Made by a program: the position numbers and the translations under genes. Shown piece after piece: positions 1 through 13,200 of a stretch of DNA of 64,000 nucleotides. This DNA comes from Liolophura sinensis (taxonomy: Eukaryota; Mollusca; Polyplacophora; Chitonida; Chitonidae). The notes beneath the pieces are model-generated. The model was not told the origin of the DNA, did no database searches, and worked only from the letters and a program-made list of their open reading frames with translations. The DNA is taken from contig NC_088295.1 of assembly GCF_032854445.1 (NCBI RefSeq), forward strand, positions 42,707,385 through 42,771,384. Reading direction: 5' to 3'. The first letter of the stretch is position 1. Each line of letters begins with the position of its first letter.

Positions 1-262
1 ATTCCGTTTGGCTTTTTTATTCGGTGTTATTGGGTATCAATGATGCATGCGGCAGCTGTGGTTAGTGGTAAATGTTTAATATCGTGAATGGATCGAAACG
101 TCTACCTGTACTGATGCAGCGAAGACAATGGCACTGAGGATGCGTGAATAATCGAAGTGTAATCAATGACTTAATTATCCCCACGTTGAATTTTATGTAT
201 TGCTGTAGGTATTAAACGATTCATTGACATGTAGAATGGCCTTAATAGAATTCTGAATGCTG

Positions 263-299
<37 letters not shown>

Positions 300-1243
300 C
301 ATGTGTGTGCATGTGTGTGTGTGTTATTTTTGTTTGACATGGAAAAGATTGTAACTGTATAACTGACACAAGCCTTTCAACAAGTTCTGCCATCCATCGA
401 ATTAAACAAGGGTCAAGATGTACTGACATAATGTTTCAAATACTGGTGTACCACAAGAAAAAACATAGATACATGGAAATACATGTAAATCTATGGAAGT
501 AACAGATTACATGCATTCATGTTCAAAACCTAGTTGTAAGACTAAAATAGATACAATATTTATTGATGAGGTTTAGTTAAATATTGTTTCCTGCTCGCAT
601 AACTCCCCCCCCCCTCCCTAGCCCCAGATAAGTGATAAATTCTTGAGTATGCCATTAAAAGAACAATCAAATAGAAATAATTGAAGAAATGGTTAGATTT
701 TAAATATCTTTTCTGCAATAAAGCTAATGGTATAAACTGGTTAAAGGTACACCTATGATATGATGACAGCTAAAACTGCAAGATTCAACAACTGAGTGGA
801 CCTAAAATTAAACAGATGTTTTTATTAGCTGTCGTGGCAGCCTCACATATTTGTTCTCTGTTAAGATCTGACATTTTCACATTACCTTTCAAGACCTAAA
901 GATTATACCAAAGCATTAGAAGAGCCTTATGTTCATGATTAACTTGCTCCCCTGCTCTGACTGCTTACCGGGGTATCGGTGACATGATCAATGATGCCCA
1001 TGTGTCTGTTTGGGCCGTCTAACTTGCATTGAGAACCACTTGTCTTCCACCAATATGGCGACATATCCATCTGCCACATGCAGGAATTATGTAGAAATTA
1101 TCAGCAGTCTGATTGTTTATCTTCTGAACATCTTGCTGATCAACATCATTTTGCCATATTTTGACTTAAACATTGCCCATAGTGCTTGAAATCATAATGG
1201 CTCAAACAATCATTCATTTATTCTTCCCTTCAATCATTTTCAG
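1..1243. other. 5' flank or intron of SUPT3H, no exon recognised
   Basis: No coding exon is supported here. The first recognised SUPT3H exon starts at 1244 in the middle of a codon, so at least one upstream coding exon must exist. I searched this stretch for a donor that would end in the missing first two bases of a Met codon and found no convincing one. The N-terminal exon is therefore probably outside the window. The stretch holds one GT microsatellite and is otherwise unremarkable AT-rich sequence. Confidence 0.6.
265..325. repeat. (GT)n microsatellite
   Basis: An almost pure GT run is interrupted by a short GC run and a few CATGTG units. The open frame on the opposite strand here, with His/Thr repeats, comes only from this repeat. 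Confidence 0.95.
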
Positions 1244-4200
1244 GCATGGATTTGGAGATAGCAGACGGCCTCTGCTAGATTCTGCCATGTTGGTGGAGGA
1301 ATTGGTTCATCAGCAAATGACAACAATTGTAAGTATGTACTAATTTGCCTTGAAAATGCTCCCAAAATCATCTAAAAGTACATTTTTAGGGGGCAAAGAA
1401 AGGTCATTAATATTTCTTTTGGTCCTGAGACTTTTATTTTTCCGGTATGATATCTTCCTAACAGGCCTAAAACACCTTTCTAGGATCAATAGATATGTCA
1501 GAATTGGGCAAAATGAGTACTTTAGCTTTGTCCTGGACAAGGTTTTAGGTGATTTATGGTAAATACATCCATTTTTCAGGGCCACTTCAAAGAGTTTTTT
1601 TTGTGCAATTTGATTAAGTTCCTGTCAGAAAAACTTAAGGCTTGTATGTACTTCTGAAAGAGCATTTTTACAGGTTAAACTCTAGGTGCAAGACAGTAAA
1701 TGAAACTTCACAACCCCACCATACAACTGCTGTGGCTAAAACCTGGCTCGCAGATTACAAATGTGTAACTTGGCCAGCATAAGCTTATTGTCTGATTTTA
1801 GCTGTGATTTATTGGCCAGACTAGTGTGATGTATATTGCTTTATTTTTTATTGAAATGGGACTTTTCACACCAATTTTGTCCTGAAATAATCTGCATATG
1901 GGCGCACAAATGCATATTTCTGCTTACATCCAACTTTATGTTTTACTAAATCAATACAAGACAGGTTAAAGGTTCTTTATTGACAAGCCAGTAACCAGCC
2001 ACTGGCTTGTTCCTAAGTTTGCTTGTTGTGCATCTGTGGAAAGATTCAGATTTTTTGTAGTTTAGCGTTGAGAATTTTCCACTTTTACAATAGACTGAGC
2101 AAAACAGAGTTACAGGAGTAAAGCACAGACCTGTAGCAAGTTATACAAGCAACCTTTGTCACATGTGATTTGTGATGTGAACTTCATGTAATACTACACA
2201 AGAGGAATGCCAACTGTTTATTGCCACCAAAGGCCCCAAGAACAGTGAAAGCAGAGCAATGCCAAGGAAATTCCACAGAATATACATAGAGAATGAAACA
2301 TTAAGTGCAATAGGGGTCAAGAAATACATCATAGACAATATAGCTTTTCAGCTGACTGCCTGAATTTAAGTAGAAAGGGTTCAAGGACACCAAATTTATT
2401 CAAAGGTCAGAGGAATTTTGTTATGAAATCTTTGCGGTCAAGTTTGTATGAAGAAATGTGCCAAGGATGCATGATTTGAAATCATGTTTTGAACATTGTG
2501 TAACCTTGACTGTAAAGATTCCATTCTAGTCCTTGTTCGTATAAGGCTTCTAGCCTACCTTGGAGAAAGAGATGAATACAGTGAACTATGGCTTCTGTGT
2601 GAATGAAGGAATAAATAAACGCAAGAACGATTAGAGTTTAAGGCTGCTTTGTGCAAAAGGTGGAAAAAACAGACATACCGACATTTGTATGTTGTAATAA
2701 CATGTTATTACTGTCTCCTATTTTGGTCATATAGGTACTACTTTTAAGGCGTCTCACAAGGCTGTCTATTTCTATTTTTGTAATGTACAGGTACATGGCC
2801 GGTCTGTCCAATTATGAAACTTCCATCTTGTTGTGATAAATGTGGTGTTAGGCGAACTGACATTTTGTATTTTAGGGAAAGGGGGCGGGACGTGGAGGGG
2901 TTAAACATATTGATATTATCAATTGCTGTTATGACAGCAGTATTGCCTTGTGACTTTAAGCCATTATAAGTTACTCATTATTATCAAATATCAGGAAGAG
3001 CAATTCTGTATGTTCTTTATTAACTGCCATGTCTGTCGGATTTATTGATTATGTCACCCTATCAGTTATTTGTAGGTTGACATTTTTTTTACTACACTTT
3101 TTCGCCTAAATTTTTTTTCCTGTGACACATTTTACTTGGTTCTGATTGATATTAATCTCATAGGGCTTAACTTTAAGATATTTTTAAGGGATGTTAACTT
3201 AATTTCTTATAAGAAAAACATATGTGTTGGCATAAAAAAAAAACATCTTAATTCCTTTATGTGCTTCTGAAAGTGCATTTTTACCAGCCAAACTTTAGTT
3301 GAAATACAGTGATTAAGTAGGTTTTGTAAAACACCCCCAGGCAGAAAAACTCCTGGTAAGAACGCCCCAGGAAGATTTTGTATAGAATTTCTGAATTTTA
3401 GTTGATGGAAATGCAGTGTAATTGTTATCTGACCACTGAGGTACATGTACATGGATAGTCCCTTTTCAACATTTACCTACATGTATTAATGATACTAATG
3501 TATAATGGTAACTTTGTCGGATCTGGGACTATTTTATAGTTTACATATATATAATACTCCCATGTCAGACATTCATGTGGAATCACAAACTTAGTACGTG
3601 TGGTATTGTAAGAATCTTAAATGGGACTTGTCTGATCCGATTTTTGCAAAGTTATTCCCCTTTGAAACGATAGCTTGGGCCAACTGTTTTGTTCTATATT
3701 TACATTATGAAGAACATGTCCTTGTTAAATAATCCAAGCTAGAGCAGTGTAGTATGTTCAATCCTGCCTTTGCACTGACAGTTTGTGGGCAAATGGTTAA
3801 TGTAGTACTCCTGTGTTATTAGAGTGGTCAGTCCAGCTTGGACCTGAGCCACCATTGGGCAGAGAATGATATCCCTATAACCTTTTTGCTGGTTTGCTGA
3901 CCAAACCAGTGTGGCTGGCAAAGTTTCAATAGGCTGAATCCAAATCCAACCAAAAATGTATATTATATCTGTTTTCCAGGCCCAGCAAGCTGCTGGTGTG
4001 GCCATGAGTAGGAATGCAAGATTCATCGGCATTGAAGACTTTCTCTTTTTGCTGCGGAAGGATAAGGTTAGTCATAGTGATTGCCCAGGGGCTAACTCCA
4101 CAGAGCCCTTTTTGACTTGAACTCAATATTTTTAACTACAAGTGAAAGCATAGTTTATGGAACATTAACTTCAAGCTATGGCAAATTTGTCTCATGATAA

Positions 4201-7200
4201 TACTTGTTAGGTGATCCCCATTTTCATTCCAAATTTTCAAAAAAAAAAAGGCAAAACTGGCTTTGTGGAATTGGACCCTGATCATAATGAAATGCATACA
4301 TAATTGTCTTCTTAACACCCCAATTTTTTGGGCATTATGTTGCTTAAAGCAATACTTCAGCACATTCCACTTACAGTACACAATGGGTGGAGGAGATGGG
4401 ACTGCCAGCATGAACAATTTGCTGATGAACTCTCCCTTGTATGATATACAAACTTGCAGTCTTCATTGAATATAAATCTGCAGTGTGCAAAAGTCCCACA
4501 TGCTGTTTTTGTTTGCTTTGATCAGAATTGATATTTGTTTGATCTTGCTAAAGCGTAAGATTCATGAAGTTGTGAGTCTGATGTTTGGATTCCTGCTAGA
4601 GTTACTCCCCTTGTATTTGCTGATTTCCACTTGAGCAACCCTACCTCTTCAAAACTTGAAGCACGCCTAGACTTTTTTCCAGAATTTAAGGATTTATTTC
4701 GCAAAACTTTTTTCAACAGAATGCTTTGAATATTTCAGACGGACCTTTATGATATTAACCACATGGATTATTTATTTATTTAATTTAATTTGATTGGTGT
4801 TTTATGTCGTACTCAAGAATATTTCACTTATACAATGGCAGCCAGCATTATGATGGGAGGAAACCAGGCAGAGCGCAGGGGAAACCCATGACCATCCACA
4901 GGTTGCTGGCAGACCCCACAAAGATTAAGTCAGCTGCATTGCAAACCTGGTTTAGTATGGTGTATTCTGTATGATGAAGAATCATGTAATACTAGTTATG
5001 ATCTTCTACACTCTTGAATGTGTTGTTGCTGTATTTATTGTTCAGGTGAAGCTGCGACGCTTGTTGCGCTATATGATGCTGAAGGATAAGACAGCTACAT
5101 TAAAGTCATCACAAGATGAAGAGGAAGGGAATGAAACAGGTAATATTCTGATACAAATATTGATTGGTTGATTGATTGATAAATGACATAAGCTGCAAGA
5201 ACTTTTCACTGACATGCCTGTCAGTTTTATGAGTGGAGCAAGCCAGAGTGTCCAGAGTAAACTGTCGATGTTTAGCAGATGGAAATACATATATAAACAG
5301 GATCGGTAAAATGTATATTCGAACTTGAAGGCCACTGTTACTAAGCCCTTTCTTTTTTTTTATTGAGAGTTCTTAGGCACAATTAGCTGTATATTTACCA
5401 AGTATGACACACAATGATATTTGATTTTGTTTTATTGCTTGCTGCTCAGAATTTATGGGAAAATGCAGTGAATGATTAGGCTGATGTCACCATACTTTGA
5501 CGATATGTGGTGTCATGTCTGGTGTCAAAAATACAATCCTGCAGTTAGCACTAGAAATCTAACTGTGTTGAGACCACCCTGATACAAGAAGGCAGTTATA
5601 TCTCACCAAACTAGTCTTAAAAGAAAAGTTAATCTTAAAGCTAACAAACAAACAGTGGCATACAAAAATGACATTTTACCCACATTCTGAAGTTTGGAAT
5701 GACTCATCCAAATACTTGGTGTCCTACATTTTATTTATACAAATTAAGTTTTGCAGTTTTTTGCATCTTGCTGAGTTCAGTACATTCATGATTTTATTTT
5801 TTTTTTTTAATAAATATTTTTTCTTTGCAGGAGAAAAGTTATCTCAGCCATTAAAGAAGAGAACTAAGATGTGCCAGGACTTTCTGTCTAACATTGACCA
5901 GACTGGTAAGCTGTTTACATTTCAAAGAAAAGAAGACCAAAACTATTGAAAATTAGCATTGTTTCCATAATGGAGAGAAAAGTGGTATTAGAGTGCAAAG
6001 TGAGGTGCAGTTGATCCAAAGCAGGCATAAGTTGTATGTGTAAATTTGATTTCACTCACAGGATTTGGTTTATAACAAATTTTTGCTAAAGTACTGAAGC
6101 CAGTTTGTTATCAAGTATCAGCTTGTGGTTTGTTTGTTTTTGTTTCTTGAGAAGAAAAGACCTTAATCTAACTTAGTGTGTTAAAGTGAGAAGATTTTTG
6201 ATGTACACATAATTATGTCCTATTTTGTTCACATGCCTGTTTGATCCCTTGCACTTAATTGCAATTTTGTTTTTGTGGAGACATTTTACCACGACCCTGT
6301 TATTACATGTACATTATAAGTGTATTTATACATACCAAACTTTAGAACAGTAATGGTCACATTAAATTGATACGGTGTTTTAAGGTGCTACATGTCATTA
6401 ATATTTGTATTGCATTACCAACTGTTGTCTGTCATCGCTTTTTTTGGCTGTTTTCTACAGGTGAACTGGTTGCACTATTTGAGGACGATGGTTTGGATGA
6501 AGTCAAACATGACCGCCTTCTTGTGAGTTTATAGAACTCAAGTTTTGGATATAAAACTACATTAGCTGGATTAAAAGCAGCTTTACAAACCGTGTAATTT
6601 TTGTCAGTTTTGTCAGGTATTTGGCATGGTGGTATGGTTTTCTACAGGCTGTGCCTAGGTCCCTTTACCCAGAAACCTAACCATTGAGTACAGTGTAACA
6701 GATTATTTATTTATTTACTTGATTGGTGTGTTACGCTGCATTCAAGAATATTTCACTTATACCAGGGCAGCCAGCATTATGGTGGGAGGAAAGCAGGCAG
6801 AGCCTGGGGGACAGTGTAACGATTAAAAAAATAACTTTGATCCAGTAAATCTGTTTACATGCATGTACATGTAAAAACCAATGATGGCATATTGCTATGC
6901 AAATAGAGAGGAGATGGCAAGTTTGAAAAAAAATATTTGCCACACATTATTTTATGAATGATTTTTTTTAATTTAATGCTCATGTATGTACATCCTTTCA
7001 TTTGCCATACTCATTTTCTTATGCCATACTGAAGAATATTTCAATTGTGCAATTGTTAGGCAAAATTACTGACCAGTTTTCCTACTTGTGATGTACAGAC
7101 GTGCCCACCATACACCAGATGAACATTAAATTGTGCAGGTGGCATGTCTAGGGTTGCTAATTGCTTATTGTCACTTAGGCCCCCTTGAAGAATGAGAGTG

Positions 7201-10200
7201 CAGTTTTCCACTGCAAGGGCCTCACCTAGTGTGATATTCTTAAATAGCAGTGCCTTATAGTCAGATATACATGTACATGGCCTTCATATTTTTGTGAAAT
7301 GTTAAGCAATTTCAACACTCTAGATGCTCTGTGTTACAATCAAAAGAATTGCTTCTTTTATTCTATTGTATCTAAAGTTGTCATTTGTACATGAACAGAT
7401 GGGGCTAAAAGGTGAGTCAATAGCTTAGTTGTACACAGGTCCTGCATGAGTTCTCTCCCTTTCCCCTTACAGAGAGCAGAGTTGCTGACACGTTCTATGA
7501 CCCCAACCCAGTACCTGGAATTCTGTGAAGCCAGACAAGTTACTTTTTGTAAGTAGACTTTGCAGAAAAAATATTTATGTTATTTATTGGAAATACAAAA
7601 TACTGTAATAACTAAAAAACATGTGCTACCATGAAGCTCTCCTTTAATATGAAAATACTTTGTTAGAAAAGATTTACCTTTATTTAAGACTTTAATCACC
7701 TAGAATTTCATGGGGTTTTTCACCGACAAATGACCCTACTGAACTAAGATGTCAAAAAGTCATGTGAAATTTTATGTCACATACGATAAATAATGTGTAA
7801 CATTACAGCATTTTCCACTAGTTAATCTTCCTCCAGTACTATTGTTCCTACTGCAGGGTGATTAGTTGATGGAAACTTCCATGAAATTATATATGAATTC
7901 CTGTGTACCTGTTACTTTCAGATATTGTAGTAGAATATTCTTCTGTCTCAAATCTTGGTAAGTTATTTTATTGGTTTGCGATGATTCCTTCATTAATTGT
8001 AGGTAGAAAATTCAAGTCTCACCGTTTCAAAGAGTGGCTGTTGACAGGGCTACACTTAGAAGTCAAACCTAATGCTTTAGCGCTGGAGGTTCTCAGCTAC
8101 CTAGCTTATGAAACTGTTGCCCAGGTAAGTTAGGTTCTCCGTTATCTGGCTTATGAAACTGTCACCCAGGTGAGTTAGGATCTCAGCTATCTGGCTTATG
8201 AAACTGTCGCCCAGGTGAGTTAGGTTCTCCGCTATCTGCCTTATGAAACTGTGTCCCAGGTGAGTTAGGTTCTCCACTATCTGGCTTATGAAACTGTCAC
8301 CCAGGTGAGTTAGGTTCTCAGCTACCTGACTTATGAAACTGTGTCCCAGGTGAGTTAGGTTCTCTGTTATCTGGCTTATGAAACTGTGTCCCAGGTGAGT
8401 TAGGCTCTCCACTATCTGTCTTATGAAACTGTCGCCCAGGTGAGTTAGGTTCTCAGCTACCTGACTTATGAAACTGTAGCCCAGGTGAGTTAGGTTCTCT
8501 GTTATCTGGCTTATGAAACTGTCGCCCAGGTGATTTTGGATCTCAGCTACCTCTGTATGAAACTTATTTGGTGTAAAACTTAGGCACATATTTGATGGTA
8601 AAATCATTGAAAGTTTTTAGACAAATGGTTCTGTATTTTAGGTTGATACATGTATGTTTGTGTTAGAACAAAGTCTGTATCCTTTGTTGTACACCAGCAT
8701 ACTCCTTACAGCGCATGCCTCACTTCAATGCCACCTCTACAAAATTTTGTATGGAAATTAACTGGAAATTTTTGTATTAACACTGAGTTCAGTGGGATTT
8801 CTGTGATAAGGCTGGAAATGGTTTCAGAAACTCTGTGTCAACCTTTGTTTCTAAAAAATACTTTATACGCATGCATTTTTTTTTAAATTTAAAGTATTCA
8901 CAGCATAATTCTAACCAACAATTCTTAAACAATATTTAGCTCGCCTGAATGAAGAAAAGCGAGGTATTGTGAAAGGAGGGGAAAGTGTTGGTGTTGGTGT
9001 TGGTGTCAGGCTGAGTTTTTATTTTTTAACTCCTGTATAATGGGCTCTCATTTAAGGATTGAAGGTTAAGCTTTTTCTTTTAGCTCCTGTACATGTATAA
9101 TGGGCTCTCATTCATGGATTGAAGGTTAAGCTTTAGCTCTCTAGTATGATGTGTAAATGCACATTGTCGGATGGCAGGTTAAGCTCTGTTTTTCAGCTCT
9201 TGTATATTGGACTATCACACATGGATTGAAGGTTAGGCTTTTGTTTTTTGCTCTCTAGTTTAAGGTATGATGTGTAAATGCACTTTCTCAGATGGGAGGT
9301 TAAGCTTTTTTTTTTTAGCTCCTGTATAATGGCAGTCATGAGTGGATCTCCAACATACAGTGATTTAAAGTGTTTCATTTGTGTGTTTTTTTGTTTTGTT
9401 TTTTCGTCTGTGTACATCTACAAAGGGCCTAATGATGGAAGGTTGAACTGTTTTAGTGGTTTTAGTTTTATAGCCTTTGTAAATGTTCTTAATGATTTTA
9501 ATTGGTAGACTTTTCAATTCAAAAATTTTCAGTTATCTAGTCTGCCAGCAACCTGCGGATGGTAGTGGGTTTCCCCCAGGCTCTGCCCGGTTTCCACCCA
9601 CCATAATAGTGGCTGCCGTCATATAAATGAAATATTCTTGAGTACGGCGTAAAACGCCAATCAAATAAATAACCAGTTATATAAACTTAATTTGGTTTCT
9701 GTAGTAAACACATTCTCTCGAAATTAAGCCTTCATGAAGGGCACCAATTTCTTGTATACAGGGTTTCTGTGACTTTATTGCGTATGAGATTTATACCCAC
9801 ATGCCTCCCTACATTTAGGAGAACAAGAAGGGTAAAGGGTTCCTCTGGGGATTTTAGGATTTTCCTGTTTTGTGGACACACATTAAGATTGTCTTCATTC
9901 TGTTCTCCTGTAAACACAGATTTCTTCAAACCTTTCTTGTAGGATAACAGTTTCTTAAGCAATCACTTATTGGGATAAGCCTTTTGTCTCTCTAGCTACT
10001 TTTCCAGATTTGCGATTTTCCAGAGTCTAAGAATTTACCTTGGTGTATAACAATTTATTTTATATACATAGTATCTGTAGAAAGCTCTCCACATCTGTAT
10101 TAGTACTAGGAGCCTATGTCACTGGTTGATGCAGGTGCCTTCCTATAGTGTGACGGATTGTTCAAACCATCCCAGCAGACTGGTGTTGGCTGATTTTTTT

Positions 10201-13200
10201 TGTTCAGTCAATCAGAGGGCTGCAGTGGCCACCCCTTAGTACACGGGTAGCCAATCATGGGAAGCATTTGCATTTCAAAGACCACTACAGGGAGTTTGTA
10301 CTCAAACACTCCACAATGAAGTTTTTTTCAATACTATAGCTCAACATTTGCTCAGCCATTCACAGCATTGGAATTGTTTACGGATTGTCACATGGAATTC
10401 ATAAGTTGCATATCAAAGACCACGGCCTCAGTTTTGTGCACAAAATATCCACACTGACGTCTTTGCCATCACAACACTAGTGGGGGCAGTGATGCGAAGT
10501 GAGCATCACATAGAGAGCAGCACATGCACTGAATGGAATGTGGTATACCTGAATGTGGTAATACACTCGGTATATTAAAAAGGTAACCTGTTGTCATCAG
10601 CAGGGAACAAAACATGAAAGGGGTGTTATGCTCCACTGAAAGGAGCGTTATGCTCCACTGACAGGAGTGCTATGCTCCACTTACAGGAGTGCTATGCCCC
10701 ACTGACAGGAGTGTTAAGCTCAACTGAAAGGAGTGTTATTCTATGCTCCACTGACAGGAGTGTTATGCCCCACTGACAGGATTGTTATTCTATGGTCCAC
10801 TTACAGGAGTGCTATGCCCTACTGACAGGAGTGTTGTGCTCCACTGAAAGGAGTGTTATTCTATGCTCCACTGACAGAAGTGTTAAGCTCCCACTGAAAG
10901 GAGTGCTATGCTCCACTGACAGGAGTGTTAAGCTCCACTGGCAGGAGTGTTTAAGCTCCACTGACAGGAGTGCTATGCTCCACTTACAGGAGTGCTATGC
11001 CCCACTGACAGGAGTGTTGTGCTCCACTGAAAGGAGTATTATTCTGTGCTCCACTTACAGAAGTCTATGCCCCACTGACAGGAGTATTAAGCTCCACTGA
11101 AAGGAGTATTATTCTATGCCCCACTGACAGGAGTGTTATGCCCCACTGACAGGAAAAGAAAAATGATTTTGTGGCATGCATGAGGATTTCTAATAAAGGT
11201 GTTGACTTTTACTGTATTTGAGAGGATGAGAGTATACCAGAACAGTGTGTGTGTGTGTGTGGGGGGGGGGGGGGGATAATCAATATGTGTGCTTGTATAT
11301 TCCAAACATGTGGTTAGAAGCCAGAAAATTTTAGCCAGAAAAAACTTATGTTTTTGTCCTTTTCTCTTTGATTCTTTGTTGTTCAGATAGTGGACCTGTC
11401 TTTGCTGGTGAAGCAGGATCAGAGTAAATGTGTGGAAGAACCTGTGTCTGCCAGCCTACCCACCATCTGTATGAACTACCAAGATACTGTCCAATTTCCT
11501 GCTGGTAGTGTAAGTACATATAGCAGGGTTGAATTCATCTACTTCTGGGTTTACCATTTTATTCTATTAAATACAAGTGGTATAAAGCTGCATTCAAGAC
11601 ATAACAAAGACTTCAAGTTTGAAACAAATAATCAAGAAGAAAAGTCTGATGGATACTTTTCACGAAATGTCCTTACTATCGTGTGGAGCGTACAGAAATA
11701 TTACTGCAGGTTCATTCTTGCACGTTGTGGCCAAGTAGTTAAAGGTAGTTGCCTCTTAATCGCTAGACAAGGAGAGGCACAGGGGTCAGCCCTGGCCTTG
11801 AATAGGGAATTAGCCCCATGCTTTGTAATGGCTATTTACACAGTATAACATTCATTGAAGAATCATCTTCTGCCAACATGGTGTGCAAATCTGTACTTCA
11901 CTGGTAGAAACATTTATCTGCAGTACCAAAGGGCATTCTGGTCTGCCCAGACCACAAAAACTCATCACCACTTTGAGGGGAGGAAGTGAAGTGAGAAATA
12001 CTTCAGTAGGGTGCTAGGAAACAAATGACAAAAACAAATAGATAAGTACTGAGGCTCATTCGTATAGAGAGTTAAGAAACCTCATTTGGGTATTGGACCA
12101 TGCTAATGCATAATGTATTTGAATACATGAATCATATTCGTGTTTGTATCTGTTTGTGTCCCAGAGTCCTCCCTCCACCCCAACCCAGTCATCAGTGAAT
12201 AGTGGCGGGTCAAACCCTGCCAGTCACCAGTCCTCACAGAGCAGTCACAGCTCAACCAATGCTCCTCACTCCAGCAGCAAGAACCATCCAAGAAGAGAAA
12301 AAGGTAGGTGGCAGGTCTTTCAAAGTTGCTTAAGTTTCCATTGTTGTTTTTCGTTTTTCATTTGTGCTTTATTCGGAGTTACTAACCAGGGTGTATTAAT
12401 GAACCTATTTTGAAATGAATGATTGTCAAAGGGACAGAAATACGGAACTCGTATTATTAAACGCTCCATGCCGCCTGTCAAAATTAGGTCCAAAGCTACG
12501 AGCTCTTGTTCTTTCCTGTATTACGTCACTGTTATCAGTGTATGTGTACTCTTAAAACACCTAGCTAGTACTCAAGCACTGCAGTGTCACGACCAAAGCA
12601 ATGTGTTCTGCTGTGATTTGGACCCTTTGGGTTATCTTGCCCTTGCGTCTCCCATTGCATATTAATCATTAATAAACCCACCACCAACATGACACAGACT
12701 ACATTTGTGTGTTAACTTTAACATAGGATTCTAAACTGTGCCTCTTACTTTATGGTCAAGCCTCAGCCCATCAATATTAGTTTTTTTCTCTTTTTGATGT
12801 GACCGTACAACTTGTAATGTCACAGGTTCTATAGGCCTAGGCTACAGGCTGTGGTGAAAGTTGCATTTCATGACAAATGAACAATTGCAAGAAGCCCATT
12901 TCAAGCAACGGCAGTATATATGCATTTTGCTTGATTTCATTTTCATTTGATAATGATTTTTTTTTGTATCAGTGCCCAAGTAAGTGGTGAGTTTGTCAGG
13001 CAAGGTAGCCTGGCAACCAGGTTAAGCGCATAATGTCCTAGATTACAAGACCACCGGGAGCCTCTGTGGTTAGCGTGGCAGTACAGCATAATGACCTGGA
13101 GCTTCTCAATTTGTACCTTTCATGTCCTGACCGTCCTGTTACAGAGTGGAGTATCCACTGTGCTGGAATGGTCAGCCTCCAATACAATTCTGCCTAGTGA

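Noticed and set aside
8101-8607. 168-codon minus-strand frame with 15-residue repeats
   Set aside because: It is the reverse of the 45-bp minisatellite; a unit length divisible by three keeps any stop-free frame open. The plus strand carries the conserved SUPT3H exon.
10792-11100. Plus-strand repeat protein
   Set aside because: Frame produced by the 22-27 bp minisatellite; no similarity and no splice support.
11390-11848. 152-codon gene
   Set aside because: This is SUPT3H exon 11387-11509 read on through its donor into the intron and a tRNA-like repeat.
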